Below are positions 35,263-45,484 of a stretch of DNA of 64,000 nt, piece by piece (the stretch's first letter is position 1; each line of letters begins with the position of its first letter). The notes below the pieces were generated by a model. That model worked only from the letters and a program-made list of their open reading frames with translations, did not search any database and was not told the origin of the DNA. The stretch spans positions 62,001 through 126,000 of the forward strand of contig PYVY01000008.1 in assembly GCA_003056425.1 (NCBI GenBank). The letters run 5' to 3'. The stretch comes from Alteromonas indica. Its GTDB lineage: Bacteria; Pseudomonadota; Gammaproteobacteria; Enterobacterales; Alteromonadaceae. Both the position numbers and the translations under genes were made by a program.

Positions 35263-35991
35263 GCGAAACTCTTTTACAAAGTGAAGTGAGCGCTAAACTA
35301 TTGCATCGCGACGGTTTAATCAATAGCGCTGCATCTGAGCATGAAAGCAGGGTCGTAGCCGTGGGCCGAGACAACCCTGCTAATTTACGTAAGGTAGCGT
35401 TCCTCCTTAGCTGCCCAATTAACACACCACGTAAGCTACGTATCACGGCGATACGCTACATCGCGTAGACACCCACCTTACGCAGGATAATCGATAGGCA
35501 ATAGCAGGGTTTTTAGAAGGGTCTATGGCCAACTACTTAGCCTGAACACCCACCTTTCTTTTTCCAGAGGGGCATGTGAACCCATAGTTATAGAAGGTGG
35601 GTGTCTAAACTAAAACGGATGTTGATTATAAGGTGAGGAGATTGCTAGACACCCACCTTTCTTTTCCAGAGGGGCATGTGAACCCATGGTTATAGAAGGT
35701 GTGTGTCTAAACTAAAACGGATGTTGATTGTAAGGTGAGGAGATTGCTAGACACCCACCTTTCTTTTTCCGGAGGGGCATGTGAACCCATGGTTATAGAA
35801 GGAGGGTGTCCAAAGTAAAACGGGTGGTGATTATACGGTGGGGATATTGCTAGACACCCACCGAATCTCGTTTAGTCAGCTTACCTCGATAGACATCCAT
35901 CTTTCAGGCTATGCCAGACAAACTCTGCGGGCTCAGGCCCCACGAAAGCGTAGTATGCTAACTATGAATCCGTAGGACGCTCAGCCGCGAA
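35263..35991. other. Intergenic region occupied by REP-like array
   Basis: 729 bp between the EamA exporter (its promoter side) and the arabinofuranosidase (its 3' side). Most is taken by the repeat array at 35466-35862. A further degenerate left arm (AGACATCCATCTTTC) sits near 35890. No coding region. Confidence 0.7.
35466..35862. repeat. REP/BIME-like array: three about 103-bp repeats plus degenerate units
   Basis: Units begin with TAGACACCCACCTTTCTTTT-type sequence at 35546, 35649 and 35751 (periods 103 and 102), and the first 12 bases of a fourth begin at 35851. Inside each unit a left arm ACACCCACCTT is answered about 37 bp later by AAGGTGGGTGT (perfect in unit 1; one or more changes in units 2 and 3), so each can fold into a hairpin; a spacer of about 43 bp links units. 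A more degenerate hairpin (35466-35525) precedes them. This layout matches bacterial REP/BIME elements moved by REP-associated tyrosine transposases; none is in the window. Confidence 0.8.
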
Positions 35992-37548
35992 TTAGAGCTG
36001 GCCCAGATTAAGTACCATCAGTGATTTGGCAGGTATCGAAATAACCGTGCTCCCGTTTACCTCGGTAGCGGTATAGTCTGTTGGATGAATATTATCGGGA
36101 TGGTCAAACGTATTGTGTCCATCCATGTCCCTACTATTTAATAATTTTCCTTTAACTTGGCTAACCTGGGGTAAAGCTACCTCGACAGCGTTGTCAACTT
36201 GTGTGTTTATTAATGAAATATAGATATCGCCATTTAACGCTTTTGCCGCCGACACACTAAGCGCGGGAATAGCGTCATCACCATGTTGATACAGCGGCGT
36301 ATCACTTAAGTTGACCGGCAGATAGGTCGCATCTTGAAATGGGATATGCATTTTAAACGCGTAATAGGTAGGGGTTAACAACATCTTTTCTTTGTCGGTC
36401 AGAATCATCGCCTGCAATACATTGACCATCTGTGCAATATTCGTCATTTGTACACGCTTGGCGTAGCGATTGAAAATATGGATGTTTAACCCTGCGACAA
36501 TTGCGTCGCGTATCGTATTTTGCTGGTATAGGAAGCCAGGATTGGTACCTTTATCCACGTCATACCATGTTCCCCATTCATCTACATAAAACCCAATTTC
36601 CTGTTCAGGATCAAGTTCATCCAAGATGGCAACATTATCGGTAATGAATGTTTCCATTCGCAGAGTCTGCTGCAAGGTTGAAAACCATTGCTCTTCAGGG
36701 AAGCCCGTGGCGCTGCCTTTGGTTTCCCAGTCGCCTGTGGGCAGGGTGTAATAATGATGACTAATAGCATCCATACGTACATTGCCTGACCGCTTTATTT
36801 TTTCTGCTAACGTCTGCGTCCAGTTGGTCTGAACGTCGGTACCACCGCTGGCAATAAATTTCGGCTGGTTATTTTCTGGTGCCTTTAAGAAGGTAGTATA
36901 TTGTTTGTAGAGATCGGCATAATAGTCTGGTGTCATATTGCCACCGCAGCCCCAGCTTTCGTTGCCCACGGCAAAATAATCCACTTTGAAAGGGCGCTCA
37001 CGGCCATTTTTCTTGCGTTCCCGCACGACCGTGGTATCGGCATCCGATGTCATATAATGCAGCCATTCGACCATCTCTTTTGGGCTACCCGTACCCAAAT
37101 TGCCATTAATGTAGGTTTGTGCCCCCACCAGTTCTGCAAATTCGAAAAATTCGTGTGTACCAAATGCATTGTCTTCTATCACACCGCCCCAGTTGCTGTT
37201 GACGGTTCGCGGCCGCTCATTCCGAGGGCCAATACCATCTCGCCAGTGGTATTCATCAGCAAAACAACCGCCAGGCCAACGTAACAGGGGAACTTTCAGG
37301 TCGATTAGCGCCTGTAATACATCTAAGCGATATCCATTCTTATTCGGGATTGGCGAATCTTTTCCTACCCATACACCTTCATAAATACCACGGCCAAGAT
37401 GCTCCATAAATTGACCATAAATATTTTTATTTAATACCGCACCTGGGCGCTGTGTATCAATGGAGATATCGATTCTGGCAGTATCAGCCATAGCCGCAAG
37501 GCTGACCATTGAAAAGCATAAGAATAGCAAAGGCTTAACGCTAACCAT
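35992..37548 (-). CDS. Alpha-L-arabinofuranosidase, GH51
   Basis: A 518-residue secreted glycosidase that releases terminal arabinofuranose from arabinan, arabinoxylan or arabinogalactan with retention. Signal peptide at residues 1-21. GH51 blocks: IYGQFMEHLGRGIYEGVW, LLRWPGGCFADEYHWRDGIGP, catalytic acid/base Glu 197 in VGNESWG, nucleophile Glu 324 in YVDEWGTWYD, then a C-terminal beta-sandwich ending LMVLNLG. It stands alone without arabinose-catabolic genes. An N-terminal signal means it acts in the periplasm or outside. Confidence 0.93.
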   Translation of the reverse strand: MVSVKPLLFLCFSMVSLAAMADTARIDISIDTQRPGAVLNKNIYGQFMEHLGRGIYEGVWVGKDSPIPNKNGYRLDVLQALIDLKVPLLRWPGGCFADEYHWRDGIGPRNERPRTVNSNWGGVIEDNAFGTHEFFEFAELVGAQTYINGNLGTGSPKEMVEWLHYMTSDADTTVVRERKKNGRERPFKVDYFAVGNESWGCGGNMTPDYYADLYKQYTTFLKAPENNQPKFIASGGTDVQTNWTQTLAEKIKRSGNVRMDAISHHYYTLPTGDWETKGSATGFPEEQWFSTLQQTLRMETFITDNVAILDELDPEQEIGFYVDEWGTWYDVDKGTNPGFLYQQNTIRDAIVAGLNIHIFNRYAKRVQMTNIAQMVNVLQAMILTDKEKMLLTPTYYAFKMHIPFQDATYLPVNLSDTPLYQHGDDAIPALSVSAAKALNGDIYISLINTQVDNAVEVALPQVSQVKGKLLNSRDMDGHNTFDHPDNIHPTDYTATEVNGSTVISIPAKSLMVLNLGQL

Positions 37549-37927
37549 GATATTTGGAATCCGTTATTTAATAGCAACCCACATAATAACGCCTTATTGC
37601 ATAAACGGTGATAACGAGATTTGCCTATATTCTTATGGAATTTGCTATTGTATGGGCAGCATAAGAAAAACCGGGTAATCGGGTCCATGATGAGCGTATT
37701 GATGGTGTCGATAAATATGTATTCTGTGAATATTATTGTGACAAAAAATAATGTGGTAGGCACGTCATAGGCAATTGCGTGAATACAGTTTCTGCAGGGT
37801 AGAAAAAGAATAATTCGGGTAGGGCAGCCGGGTATTAATAACTACCCGGCGTTCTTCAACATAGCGGCTTAAGCGGGTATTCCGTACGTAAAAATGTGTA
37901 ATATAAAGGCTACATATATTGAGTTAT
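37549..37927. other. Intergenic region upstream of the GH51 gene
   Basis: 379 bp. The AT-rich half next to the GH51 start (37550-37700) is a likely promoter on the minus strand. At 37827-37850 a perfect 8-bp hairpin (GCCGGGTA / TACCCGGC) lies just past the end of the AI-2E-family gene and may be its terminator, though without a T-run. Confidence 0.5.
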
Positions 37928-39094
37928 TTATTTCGATTTAATAAGCTTTATCCAATGGGGTAGTACGCCCAAATTTTTCAGAATAATTTTAAAACTCATT
38001 AATAATGGTACGGCAAGCAATACGCCTACTACGCCCCATAACCATCCTGTAACAGACAGCCACAATATAATTATCAGGGGGTTAAGCTGCATACTTTTGC
38101 CCAATACCGCCGGCGTAACTAACTGCGATTCAATAATGTTAATACCTAGAAACAGGATGGCGGGCAGAAGCGCAGCGCTGACCAGGCCAAATTGCACCAC
38201 GCCTGCTACCAGCAATATACTGCAGCTAGCTAATCCGCCCAGGTAAGGCACAAAGTTCATTAACGCTACCAGCGCGCCCCACAATAACGCGTCGTCAACT
38301 CCCATATAGGTAAACACAGCCGCGGTAGCAAGGCCTAAAAACGCATTAATAATACTTATGGTAACGATATACCCGGATAGCTCTCTTTGAATCTGATTCA
38401 CCAGAACCAGAGCGCGTCTTTTGTTGGTAACGATAGGGAAATCTTTAATAAATACGCTAAATAACCCAGGGCCGAAAACGAGTAAAAAGAAAATAAGAAT
38501 AATACACGCGAATATCTGTGCCAGCAGTAGGGGGGCACTACTGAACATTGTAAGGCCCATCTCAATGCCGCTTTGCTTTAATTTATCAGTGACCGTGGTG
38601 CTGTTTTCCTGCTGGGCTACGGGGGCTTCTGCATCCTCATCGTCATCGCTGAACCAGTCAAAAAATGAGGCATCCTCTTCCTTCGCTGCAGCGTCCGGCG
38701 GGGTTTTTTCCACCTCAAGATTGTTGCTTATCTCGTCAATTTCCTGAGTTATTTCGGCTGCTATTTTGGGTAGTGAGTGCATCCAGCGTTCTGCAGGTTC
38801 GGCAAGCTCCAGGCCTAAGAATGTGAAAGGCGTCACCAGTAAAGCCATTAGCGCAGTAGCCGATATGGTCCGAGGTATATAAAATTTTCTGGCCACGCTA
38901 ACCAGCGGGCTTAATAGCAAGGCAATAAATGCCGAGAAAAAAAGTGGAATCAGCAGTGATTTTGCCAAGTATAGGGTATAAACCACGGCTAAAGTAACAA
39001 GTACTTTGAGCAATCTGGTTTGATAAGTTTCTTTAGGATAGGTGGCCGGATACGCCCTTTTCTGGGTATCTTTTACCGATTCTGATGTGTCCAT
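37928..39094 (-). CDS. AI-2E family transporter (PerM/TqsA type)
   Basis: A 388-residue inner-membrane protein of the AI-2E/PerM family. Helices are visible at YTLYLAKSLLIPLFFSAFIALLLSPL near the N-terminus and a cluster after residue 180. The family block PYLGGLASCSILLVAGVVQFG and the late ILWLSVTGWLWGVVGVLLAVPLLMSFKIIL are typical. Between helices 3 and 4 lies a long acidic insert (DDDEDAE, about residues 140-160) that should be in the cytoplasm or periplasm. Members export AI-2 or act as cation/H+ antiporters; the cargo here is unknown. Confidence 0.85.
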   Translation of the reverse strand: MDTSESVKDTQKRAYPATYPKETYQTRLLKVLVTLAVVYTLYLAKSLLIPLFFSAFIALLLSPLVSVARKFYIPRTISATALMALLVTPFTFLGLELAEPAERWMHSLPKIAAEITQEIDEISNNLEVEKTPPDAAAKEEDASFFDWFSDDDEDAEAPVAQQENSTTVTDKLKQSGIEMGLTMFSSAPLLLAQIFACIILIFFLLVFGPGLFSVFIKDFPIVTNKRRALVLVNQIQRELSGYIVTISIINAFLGLATAAVFTYMGVDDALLWGALVALMNFVPYLGGLASCSILLVAGVVQFGLVSAALLPAILFLGINIIESQLVTPAVLGKSMQLNPLIIILWLSVTGWLWGVVGVLLAVPLLMSFKIILKNLGVLPHWIKLIKSK

Positions 39095-39621
39095 GTGCCA
39101 GCCTTATAGGAAGTAGGTGTTGCGTGGTCAAGTTGAGGGTATTTCAATAGCTTATGGGTTTGCGCTGAAGCACCGCCGGTTCACAGTTTACGCGCTAGTT
39201 GCCATTCAGGCATCAACTTTTAAATAATAAAATAGCAAACCCGTTATAGCACCCTAAGCGTGGCTTTGTGCAAAATAGCCAATACAGGGTCACCATAAAA
39301 CCGTATCCCTTAGTTACCCGCATTACCCAGATACAGGCATAGATATTTGTATATCACTATTGCCCTGCCATTTATCGGCATACATATTATATTAAAATCA
39401 GCGTTCGTTATTTTTTATTCTTTAATTCAGATATTTTGCTTCGCTCATTTAATAGTTCCTTTGTATCACGATTTCGGACAGCTTATTTTTCTTAAAGTGT
39501 TTAGGTTCAGACTGATCTGAATCCTCCCATCATGACATATCTGTAACGTGCGAGTCAGTTTCACACTTGGTGAACGCAGTGATTCTATTGAATAAACAAA
39601 TTTGTCTTATGGAGCCGACGC
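39095..39621. other. Intergenic region upstream of the amidase-nadE pair
   Basis: 527 bp between divergent genes, AT-rich from about 39340, holding the promoters of both flanking genes. No coding region or known riboswitch fold recognised. Confidence 0.5.
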
Positions 39622-40203
39622 ATGAACAAGCCAGCTGATTTTCCGGATAAAAGTAAACTGGTGTTAATCGTTATCGACATGATAAATGACCTTGAGTTTG
39701 AAGATGGCGAGAAAATGCTCCCTCCAGCGCTTGAGGCAGCCCGCAATATCGAAAAGTTTAAAAACGAACTTCGCAAAAAATCAATTCCTACGATTTACGT
39801 AAATGACAATTTCGGTAAATGGCGCTCAGATTTCCGACAATTGGTGAAACACGTTATGGAAGATGATGTCCGAGGTGAAGAAGTCACCCGGATACTGCAT
39901 CCGGATGACGACGACTACTTTGTCATAAAAGCCCGCCATTCCGGTTTTTTTGGTACCACCCTGGAAACATTATTACAGCATCTTGGGGCCGAAACCTTAA
40001 TTCTGGCTGGTCTTACCGGTGATATTTGCGTTCAGTTTACCGCGCAGGATGCCTATATGCGCGAGTTCGATTTGATAGTCCCCCCTGACTTGTTTGTCTG
40101 CGCAGACGACGAGACAAAACGCACAGCCCTGACGCAGATGACCCAAACCTGCAAAGCTGCTACGCCTTTCTCCTACGACATTAATCTGGAAGAATATCTG
40201 TGA
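39622..40203 (+). CDS. Isochorismatase-family cysteine amidase (possible nicotinamidase)
   Basis: A 193-residue cysteine hydrolase. The triad is visible: Asp in [11 protein letters not shown] (about 17), Lys in [12 protein letters not shown] (about 112) and Cys in [15 protein letters not shown] (about 137). The family includes nicotinamidase, isochorismatase and others. It lacks the obvious metal-binding DxHxxxH of PncA, so nicotinamidase activity is uncertain. Its stop overlaps the start of NAD synthetase by four bases (GTGA), which points to a role in amide or NAD metabolism. The start has GGAG at good spacing. Confidence 0.8.
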   Translation: MNKPADFPDKSKLVLIVIDMINDLEFEDGEKMLPPALEAARNIEKFKNELRKKSIPTIYVNDNFGKWRSDFRQLVKHVMEDDVRGEEVTRILHPDDDDYFVIKARHSGFFGTTLETLLQHLGAETLILAGLTGDICVQFTAQDAYMREFDLIVPPDLFVCADDETKRTALTQMTQTCKAATPFSYDINLEEYL

Positions 40204-42263
40204 ACAAAAACCAATCGTTTAATAACATCTATACGCACGGGTTCGCTCGGGTAGCAGTCTGTATACCCGAAGTGAAAGTTGCCGACCCCGCTTATAATAG
40301 CTCGCAAATCATTGCCCTGGCAGAACGTGCTGCATCGCAAAGCGCGGCGGTATGTTTGTTTCCTGAATTAAGCATCAGTGCTTACTCATGTGGTGATCTG
40401 TTTCATCAGGACACATTGTTGGATGCCTGCGAAGAAGCTATCGAAAAAATCAAAACCGCGTCTAGATCGCTGCGGCCGCTACTGCTGGTGGGTTCCCCAT
40501 TGCAAGTGGAAGGAGCACTTTATAATTGTGCCTTGGCTATACACGACGGCAAAGTGCTGGGGGTAGTGCCTAAAACCTTTCTACCCAATTATCGCGAGTT
40601 TTATGAAAAGCGGCAGTTTGCCTCGGGGCGTGACTGTCTGCTTAACGAAATAGACCTGTTAGGCGAACGTGTCCCGTTTGGCTCAGACCTTATTTATAAT
40701 GCCGTAGATGTGAAACATTTGCGTATTCATAGCGAAATTTGCGAAGACTTATGGACGCCCATTCCGCCAAGTTCCTATGCCGCACTAGCAGGTGCCACAT
40801 TATTAACAAATCTGTCAGCCAGTAATATTACAATAGACAAAGCCCGCTACCGCAGAGACCTATGCGCCCGGCAATCAGGGGCCTGTGTTTCTGCCTATTT
40901 GTATGCTGCCGCAGGGCCTGGCGAATCCACTACCGACCTGGCCTGGGATGGGCATGGGTTAATCTTTGAAAACGACATTTTGCTAAAGGAAGCCGGCCGG
41001 TTTACCCCTGAAGCAGACCTGATTGTGGCTGATATTGATTTAGAGCGATTAAGCCAGGATCGGATGCGCTTAACCAGTTTTCATGATTCTGTAAGTGTGC
41101 ACCGGGAACAGGTAGCAAAAGTACGCCGTATTGATTTCACCCTGAACCCTGCTGAGGCCGGTTTGCCGCTTTTACGAGAAGCGGACAGGTTCCCGTTTGT
41201 GCCTGCCAATAATGATGATTTAGATACGCGGTGCTATGAAACTTACAATATCCAAATTCATGGACTACAAAAACGGCTTACTGCATCTGGTTTTACCAAG
41301 CTCGTGGTAGGTGTATCGGGCGGGCTTGATTCCACCCATGCCCTTATCGTGGCCGCTAAAACAATGGACCGGATGAACTTACCGCGTGCCAATATCCTTG
41401 GGTATACTATGCCCGCTTATGCTACCAGCAGTAAAACCAAGAGTAATGCGCATATACTGATGGAAAGCTTAGGAATTACTGCCAAAGAAATCGACATTCA
41501 ACCTTCCTGTGATCAAATGCTTGAAGATATTGAGCATCCTTATGCTAAGGGCGAGGAAGTTTACGATGTCAATTTTGAAAATGTTCAGGCCGGCGAGCGT
41601 ACATCACATTTGTTCAGGCTGGCTGGGCAAAACCACGCGTTAGTATTGGGAACGGGCGACTTATCAGAAATTGGTTTGGGCTGGATGACCTATGGCGTGG
41701 GCGATCACATGTCTCACTACAACGTAAATTGCAGTGTGCCCAAAACATTAATTCAGCACCTAATACGCTGGATAGCTGACCAAGATGAATTTGACGCTGA
41801 TACCTGCAACGTTTTAACCGATATTGTGGATACCGAAATATCGCCTGAATTGGTGCCAGGCGAGGACAGTTCTGACGAACCTGCGCAGAAAACCGAGGAT
41901 AAAATAGGCCCGTACGAACTACAGGATTTTAATTTATATTGGATTACCCGGTTTGGTGTGCGACCTTCAAAAGTCGCGTTTCTTGCTTACCATGCATGGT
42001 GTGATGCAAGCCAGGGAAAATGGCCCAGTACGCTGCCAACCGAAAGTCGCAATGAATACACGCTGGAGGATATCAAACACTGGCTGGAGGTGTTCTGTTA
42101 TCGCTTCTTCAAAATTAGCCAGTTCAAACGTTCAGCCTTGCCTGATGGGCCCAAAGTTGGTTCGGGTGGTTCTCTGTCACCGCGGGGAGACTGGCGCGCG
42201 CCCAGCGATGCCGAGGCAGAGGTCTGGTTGGAAGAGATTAAAAATATTCCTACCGAATTGTAA
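40200..42263 (+). CDS. nadE: Glutamine-dependent NAD+ synthetase
   Basis: A 687-residue two-domain enzyme that converts nicotinate adenine dinucleotide to NAD+ with ammonia from glutamine. The N-terminal nitrilase-like glutaminase has Glu in [15 protein letters not shown], Lys in [17 protein letters not shown] and Cys in [11 protein letters not shown]. The C-terminal synthetase has the PP-loop [18 protein letters not shown] near residue 373 and [12 protein letters not shown]. The length matches the long glutamine-dependent NadE class. The start is GTG overlapping the amidase stop; no separate ribosome site, so it is translationally coupled. Confidence 0.93.
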   Translation: MNKNQSFNNIYTHGFARVAVCIPEVKVADPAYNSSQIIALAERAASQSAAVCLFPELSISAYSCGDLFHQDTLLDACEEAIEKIKTASRSLRPLLLVGSPLQVEGALYNCALAIHDGKVLGVVPKTFLPNYREFYEKRQFASGRDCLLNEIDLLGERVPFGSDLIYNAVDVKHLRIHSEICEDLWTPIPPSSYAALAGATLLTNLSASNITIDKARYRRDLCARQSGACVSAYLYAAAGPGESTTDLAWDGHGLIFENDILLKEAGRFTPEADLIVADIDLERLSQDRMRLTSFHDSVSVHREQVAKVRRIDFTLNPAEAGLPLLREADRFPFVPANNDDLDTRCYETYNIQIHGLQKRLTASGFTKLVVGVSGGLDSTHALIVAAKTMDRMNLPRANILGYTMPAYATSSKTKSNAHILMESLGITAKEIDIQPSCDQMLEDIEHPYAKGEEVYDVNFENVQAGERTSHLFRLAGQNHALVLGTGDLSEIGLGWMTYGVGDHMSHYNVNCSVPKTLIQHLIRWIADQDEFDADTCNVLTDIVDTEISPELVPGEDSSDEPAQKTEDKIGPYELQDFNLYWITRFGVRPSKVAFLAYHAWCDASQGKWPSTLPTESRNEYTLEDIKHWLEVFCYRFFKISQFKRSALPDGPKVGSGGSLSPRGDWRAPSDAEAEVWLEEIKNIPTEL

Positions 42264-42312
42264 TCTGCTGCTCAGGTAGGTAGCCGTGTAAAGTGTGTCA
42301 CGTCTTATGCAA

Positions 42313-42333
42313 GCAGGCTCGTTTTGAGCCTGC
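42313..42333 (+). terminator. Probable terminator after nadE
   Basis: Perfect 8-bp stem GCAGGCTC / GAGCCTGC with loop GTTTT, starting 50 bp after the stop. The T-run is weak. Confidence 0.55.
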
Positions 42334-42975
42334 GTTTGCTATCTGTGCAGGGCAGGCTTGGCGACCTTGTTTCAGTGCCCATCTAAAGCCCCTCAAAAAG
42401 TAACGCTCGCCGCCTATCTATACACATACGCTGGGCCTGAAATAACCCTAAGTGCTTTGAACAAAACCCTCATAGGGTCAAACCCGCAACCTGGCTTTCA
42501 ACCGGCTATATTGTGGCAGCGTAGCGCCAGGTTATGAGGGTAATGCTGGTGTTGGCCATAGGTGTATGTAGGCCTTTGGTCGCCTTGGTTAGGTCAGATA
42601 TGCCCAGCTATCTGGCAAGCCGTTAACCAGGAAAATCAGCTAAGGGTGATAGATAATTGCCAAAACGCAGCAGGGAATACCATCCCCGCTATGTTAAAAG
42701 TAAAGTGGAGGGGTAAGTCAAAATAAGAATGAAGGGGAAAGCGTTATTTTTAAATGGCTTATTTCACATGGCTTAGTCTAATTTGCCTTGTATGGTGAGA
42801 GTTGTAGAAAGTGAAATAGGTGGCATCAGCTCGCTATCCTCTACGTGTTTTTGTTTAATACGGACGCTGGAAAACTCAGCATTCAGCCCTTACCAGCAAC
42901 CTTTATCCAATCTATTCCACCTATGAAGCCTACCCAGCCAGCTATATGCGTTAGGCTAGCCACGAACTGCACTAA

Positions 42976-43014
42976 TTTTAGTAACTGGTTTTAGCAATTG
43001 GTTTTAGCAACTGG
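42976..43014. repeat. 13-bp tandem repeat, three units
   Basis: Three back-to-back copies of TTTTAGYAAYTGG in the gap before the pigment cluster; units differ only at pyrimidine positions. Confidence 0.85.
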
Positions 43015-43119
43015 GCGGCCGCCCGTGGCTATCTGCTCACCGCTTTTGCTCTCAGGTTCATAACGAAGGTAAAAACGCCAGCACCAGAAACATCATTATT
43101 CAAAGCAATCTTTGTTTGG

Positions 43120-43887
43120 TTAAGTGAGGGGGTTAAACAGTAGCCGCCTACGGCTGATGTTTAATACTGTATCTGGGGGGGATGCTATCGCGAGGGCAGA
43201 ACTGAATGCGTCGTTGTAAACTTGATGGTGGAACAGCCAGTGGGGGTGAGCGGCTAAGGCTGGATCGGCCACCCTAAGCCGGGGGTTGGCTGCTTCAGTA
43301 TTACAAAAATAGAACCCATTTCCGGGTATTGCCATACCTTTTCCTTCGCCTTTAATAAAAGCCTCTTTTAATGTCCACAATTTATAAAATTGTAGAATAT
43401 CTGCAGGAACATTATGGGAGCCACGCAGTGTGCCGTATTCAGCCGGGTGAAAGTAAAACCGAGCAAGGTCGTAAATATTTCTGGTGTTATCAATGTGTTC
43501 AATATCTACGCCGCATTCACGCCCAAGCGTGACTGCAATCAATATAATGCTGCCGGAATGAGACAGGTTGAACTGTATATTTTCACTATTATTGGCAAGT
43601 GCCGGTTTTCCATAGGGGTTGGTGGAGAACCTGAGATCTCGGGCACCAGGGTGGTTTAACAGTGCATTAAGAATGCAACGTAACGCAACGCGAGCTATCA
43701 AAAACTGATGTTGCCTGGCAGCCTTTCGAAACTGTTTCATTCTGTTTTTTTCGCCATCAGACAACAAGCTTAGCCCATCATCCAGGACCTTTGAGGGGAG
43801 AACATCATTGGTATCGATAAGCCATAAATGAACCTCTTCATCGGCAATGTCTGCCACGGGATAGGAAGGGGTGAAATCACAAAACAT
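43120..43887 (-). CDS. 4'-phosphopantetheinyl transferase (Sfp type)
   Basis: A 255-residue Sfp-type transferase that loads the phosphopantetheine arm of CoA onto the carrier-protein serine. Visible: QFNLSHSGSIILIAVTLGRECGVDIEHI (Mg-binding Asp, His) and FYKLWTLKEAFIKGEGKGM (the WxxKEA motif). It is divergent from the acyl carrier protein gene, 90 bp away, and so most likely activates the ACP of this cluster. The shared promoter region carries a palindrome that recurs elsewhere in the cluster. Confidence 0.9.
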   Translation of the reverse strand: MFCDFTPSYPVADIADEEVHLWLIDTNDVLPSKVLDDGLSLLSDGEKNRMKQFRKAARQHQFLIARVALRCILNALLNHPGARDLRFSTNPYGKPALANNSENIQFNLSHSGSIILIAVTLGRECGVDIEHIDNTRNIYDLARFYFHPAEYGTLRGSHNVPADILQFYKLWTLKEAFIKGEGKGMAIPGNGFYFCNTEAANPRLRVADPALAAHPHWLFHHQVYNDAFSSALAIASPPDTVLNISRRRLLFNPLT

Positions 43888-43920
43888 ACAAGGTTGCAGA
43901 AATAGTTTTTAATGTAACAT

Positions 43921-43932
43921 TAGTTTAGACTA
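43921..43932. promoter_or_regulatory. Cluster palindrome, copy 1 (TAGTTTAGACTA)
   Basis: In the 90-bp divergent region between the phosphopantetheinyl transferase and ACP genes. With flanking bases it reads TAGTTTAGACTAGCG, matching 14 of 15 positions of the reverse complement of the copy at 52818-52832. Confidence 0.55.
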
Positions 43933-43977
43933 GCGCCCTTTGCGATAGAAGCGTTCATAGTAAGGATTATATAAACT

Positions 43978-44241
43978 ATGGCTACACAAACAGCATCCGA
44001 ATTGAAAATGGCTCAGCTTTTGGTTGACGCCCTCAACCTTGAAGACATGGAAGCAGAAGAAATTGACCCTGAAGAACAATTGTTCGGTGATGGGTTAGGT
44101 CTTGATTCTATTGATGCACTGGAGATTTCTCTAGCAATATCAAAAGAATACGGTGTGCAAATTAAAGCCGAAGACGAAGGTACTCGTGAAGCATTTGAAA
44201 CGTTGAGAAGCTTAACGGCATTTGTTGAAAAGAATAAATAA
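43978..44241 (+). CDS. Acyl carrier protein of the aryl-polyene cluster
   Basis: An 87-residue acidic carrier protein. The phosphopantetheine site is GLGLDSIDALEI with Ser 44. It would carry the aryl starter and the growing polyene chain. Related clusters usually encode two carrier proteins; this is the only one I see here. The gene begins the plus-strand half of the cluster, with AAGGA upstream. The ketosynthase follows after 63 bp. Confidence 0.93.
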   Translation: MATQTASELKMAQLLVDALNLEDMEAEEIDPEEQLFGDGLGLDSIDALEISLAISKEYGVQIKAEDEGTREAFETLRSLTAFVEKNK

Positions 44242-44304
44242 TACCGGGCCAGCGTCTTATCAATTGAGCGGTAAAAACGAATTTAGCGGGGCCATTCTAC
44301 CGAC

Positions 44305-45483
44305 ATGAAAATAGATATCATTGACTATGAATCCTGTTCAGCAGCTGGGGTAAATATCAGTGCATTACGGGCCTCCCTGAGGCAGCATAAAAGCGGCCTG
44401 ATTAAAAACAACCTGCCAGGGTCTGCTATTGATACCTGGGTGGGTGTGGTAGGGGAAATTGCTGAGGTTAATGACCTGGGTCAGTGGCAGAGCCGGAATA
44501 ACGCGTTGGCGGCACTAGGTTATGCGCAGGGCACTATCCGCCATACCGTAACCAACTTGATTAACCAGTATGGCGCGGCGCGAATTGGTTTGATAATGGG
44601 GTCGAGTACATCCAGTATCGATCGCACCGAAGAAGCGTACACCAAGCTTAACCAAGACCATACCCTCAGCGAAGAATTCATCCAGCCAAATGTCCATAAC
44701 CCTCATGCGCCTGCTCTTTTTGCCGCGCATCTTACCGGTATAAAAGGCCCGTCTTTGACTATCAATACGGCCTGTTCATCGTCTGCTAAGGTGTTTGCTA
44801 CCGGTGCGCGCTGGTTGGCCACCGGGATTGTTGATGCGGTACTGGTTGGCGGCGTGGATACCTTATGCTTGAGCGTATTGCACGGCTTCAATTCGCTGCA
44901 ATTGCTATCTGCGAATCCGTGTAAACCCTTTGATCAGCACCGTGATGGTATTAACCTTGGCGAGGCCTCTGGTTTCGCGGTTTTACAACGGGCTGGCGAG
45001 AACGATAATGGCCGGGGAATAAGGCTGGCCGGTTATGGCGAAAGCTCAGATGCCTATCATATGTCTCACCCCCACCCCGAGGGCCTCGGTGCACGCTTGT
45101 CGATGACCCAAGCGCTGAGTCGTGCCGGGCTGACCCCTCGCGATATTGATTATATCAATTTGCATGGAACCTCCAGCCGGGCCAATGACTTGATTGAAGG
45201 CAAACTGATATCTGAATTGTTTCCCGACTCCGTACGCTGTTCATCAACCAAGGCATGGATGGGACACACTTTAGGCGCGGCGGGTATCACTGAAGCCATT
45301 GTGGCAATGGATACGCTATCCACCAACGTGATCCCGGGCTCTAAGAACTTAGAAACGCTGGACGAAGCATTGAATTTTTCTATCAAAGCCGCCGATGAAA
45401 CAAAAGTGTGTCAACATGTAATGACCAATTCATTCGGCTTTGGCGGCAATAATTGTACACTTTTGTTTAGCAGGGCTGAGTAA
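44305..45483 (+). CDS. Beta-ketoacyl-ACP synthase of the aryl-polyene cluster
   Basis: A 392-residue FabF-type ketosynthase that condenses malonyl-ACP with the growing acyl chain. The triad is complete: Cys 157 in NTACSSSAK, His 287 in NLHGTSS and His 321 in WMGHTLGAAG. It is followed one base after its stop by a half-size ketosynthase-like protein, the layout of ApeO/ApeC-type KS-CLF pairs. It appears to be the only full-length ketosynthase in the cluster, whereas E. coli-type aryl-polyene loci have a second one (ApeR). Confidence 0.9.
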   Translation: MKIDIIDYESCSAAGVNISALRASLRQHKSGLIKNNLPGSAIDTWVGVVGEIAEVNDLGQWQSRNNALAALGYAQGTIRHTVTNLINQYGAARIGLIMGSSTSSIDRTEEAYTKLNQDHTLSEEFIQPNVHNPHAPALFAAHLTGIKGPSLTINTACSSSAKVFATGARWLATGIVDAVLVGGVDTLCLSVLHGFNSLQLLSANPCKPFDQHRDGINLGEASGFAVLQRAGENDNGRGIRLAGYGESSDAYHMSHPHPEGLGARLSMTQALSRAGLTPRDIDYINLHGTSSRANDLIEGKLISELFPDSVRCSSTKAWMGHTLGAAGITEAIVAMDTLSTNVIPGSKNLETLDEALNFSIKAADETKVCQHVMTNSFGFGGNNCTLLFSRAE

Positions 45484-45484
45484 T

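Larger units (their letters stand above)
42264..43119. other. Non-coding stretch between nadE and the pigment cluster
   Basis: 856 bp. It opens with a probable nadE terminator at 42313-42333 (GCAGGCTC/GAGCCTGC stem, then GTTTGC) and contains a 13-bp tandem repeat at 42976-43014. No gene supported. Confidence 0.55.

Noticed and set aside
35466..35862. Possible CRISPR array
   Set aside because: The about 103-bp units are near-identical along their full length, with no unique spacers and no cas genes; the internal inverted arms fit REP elements better.
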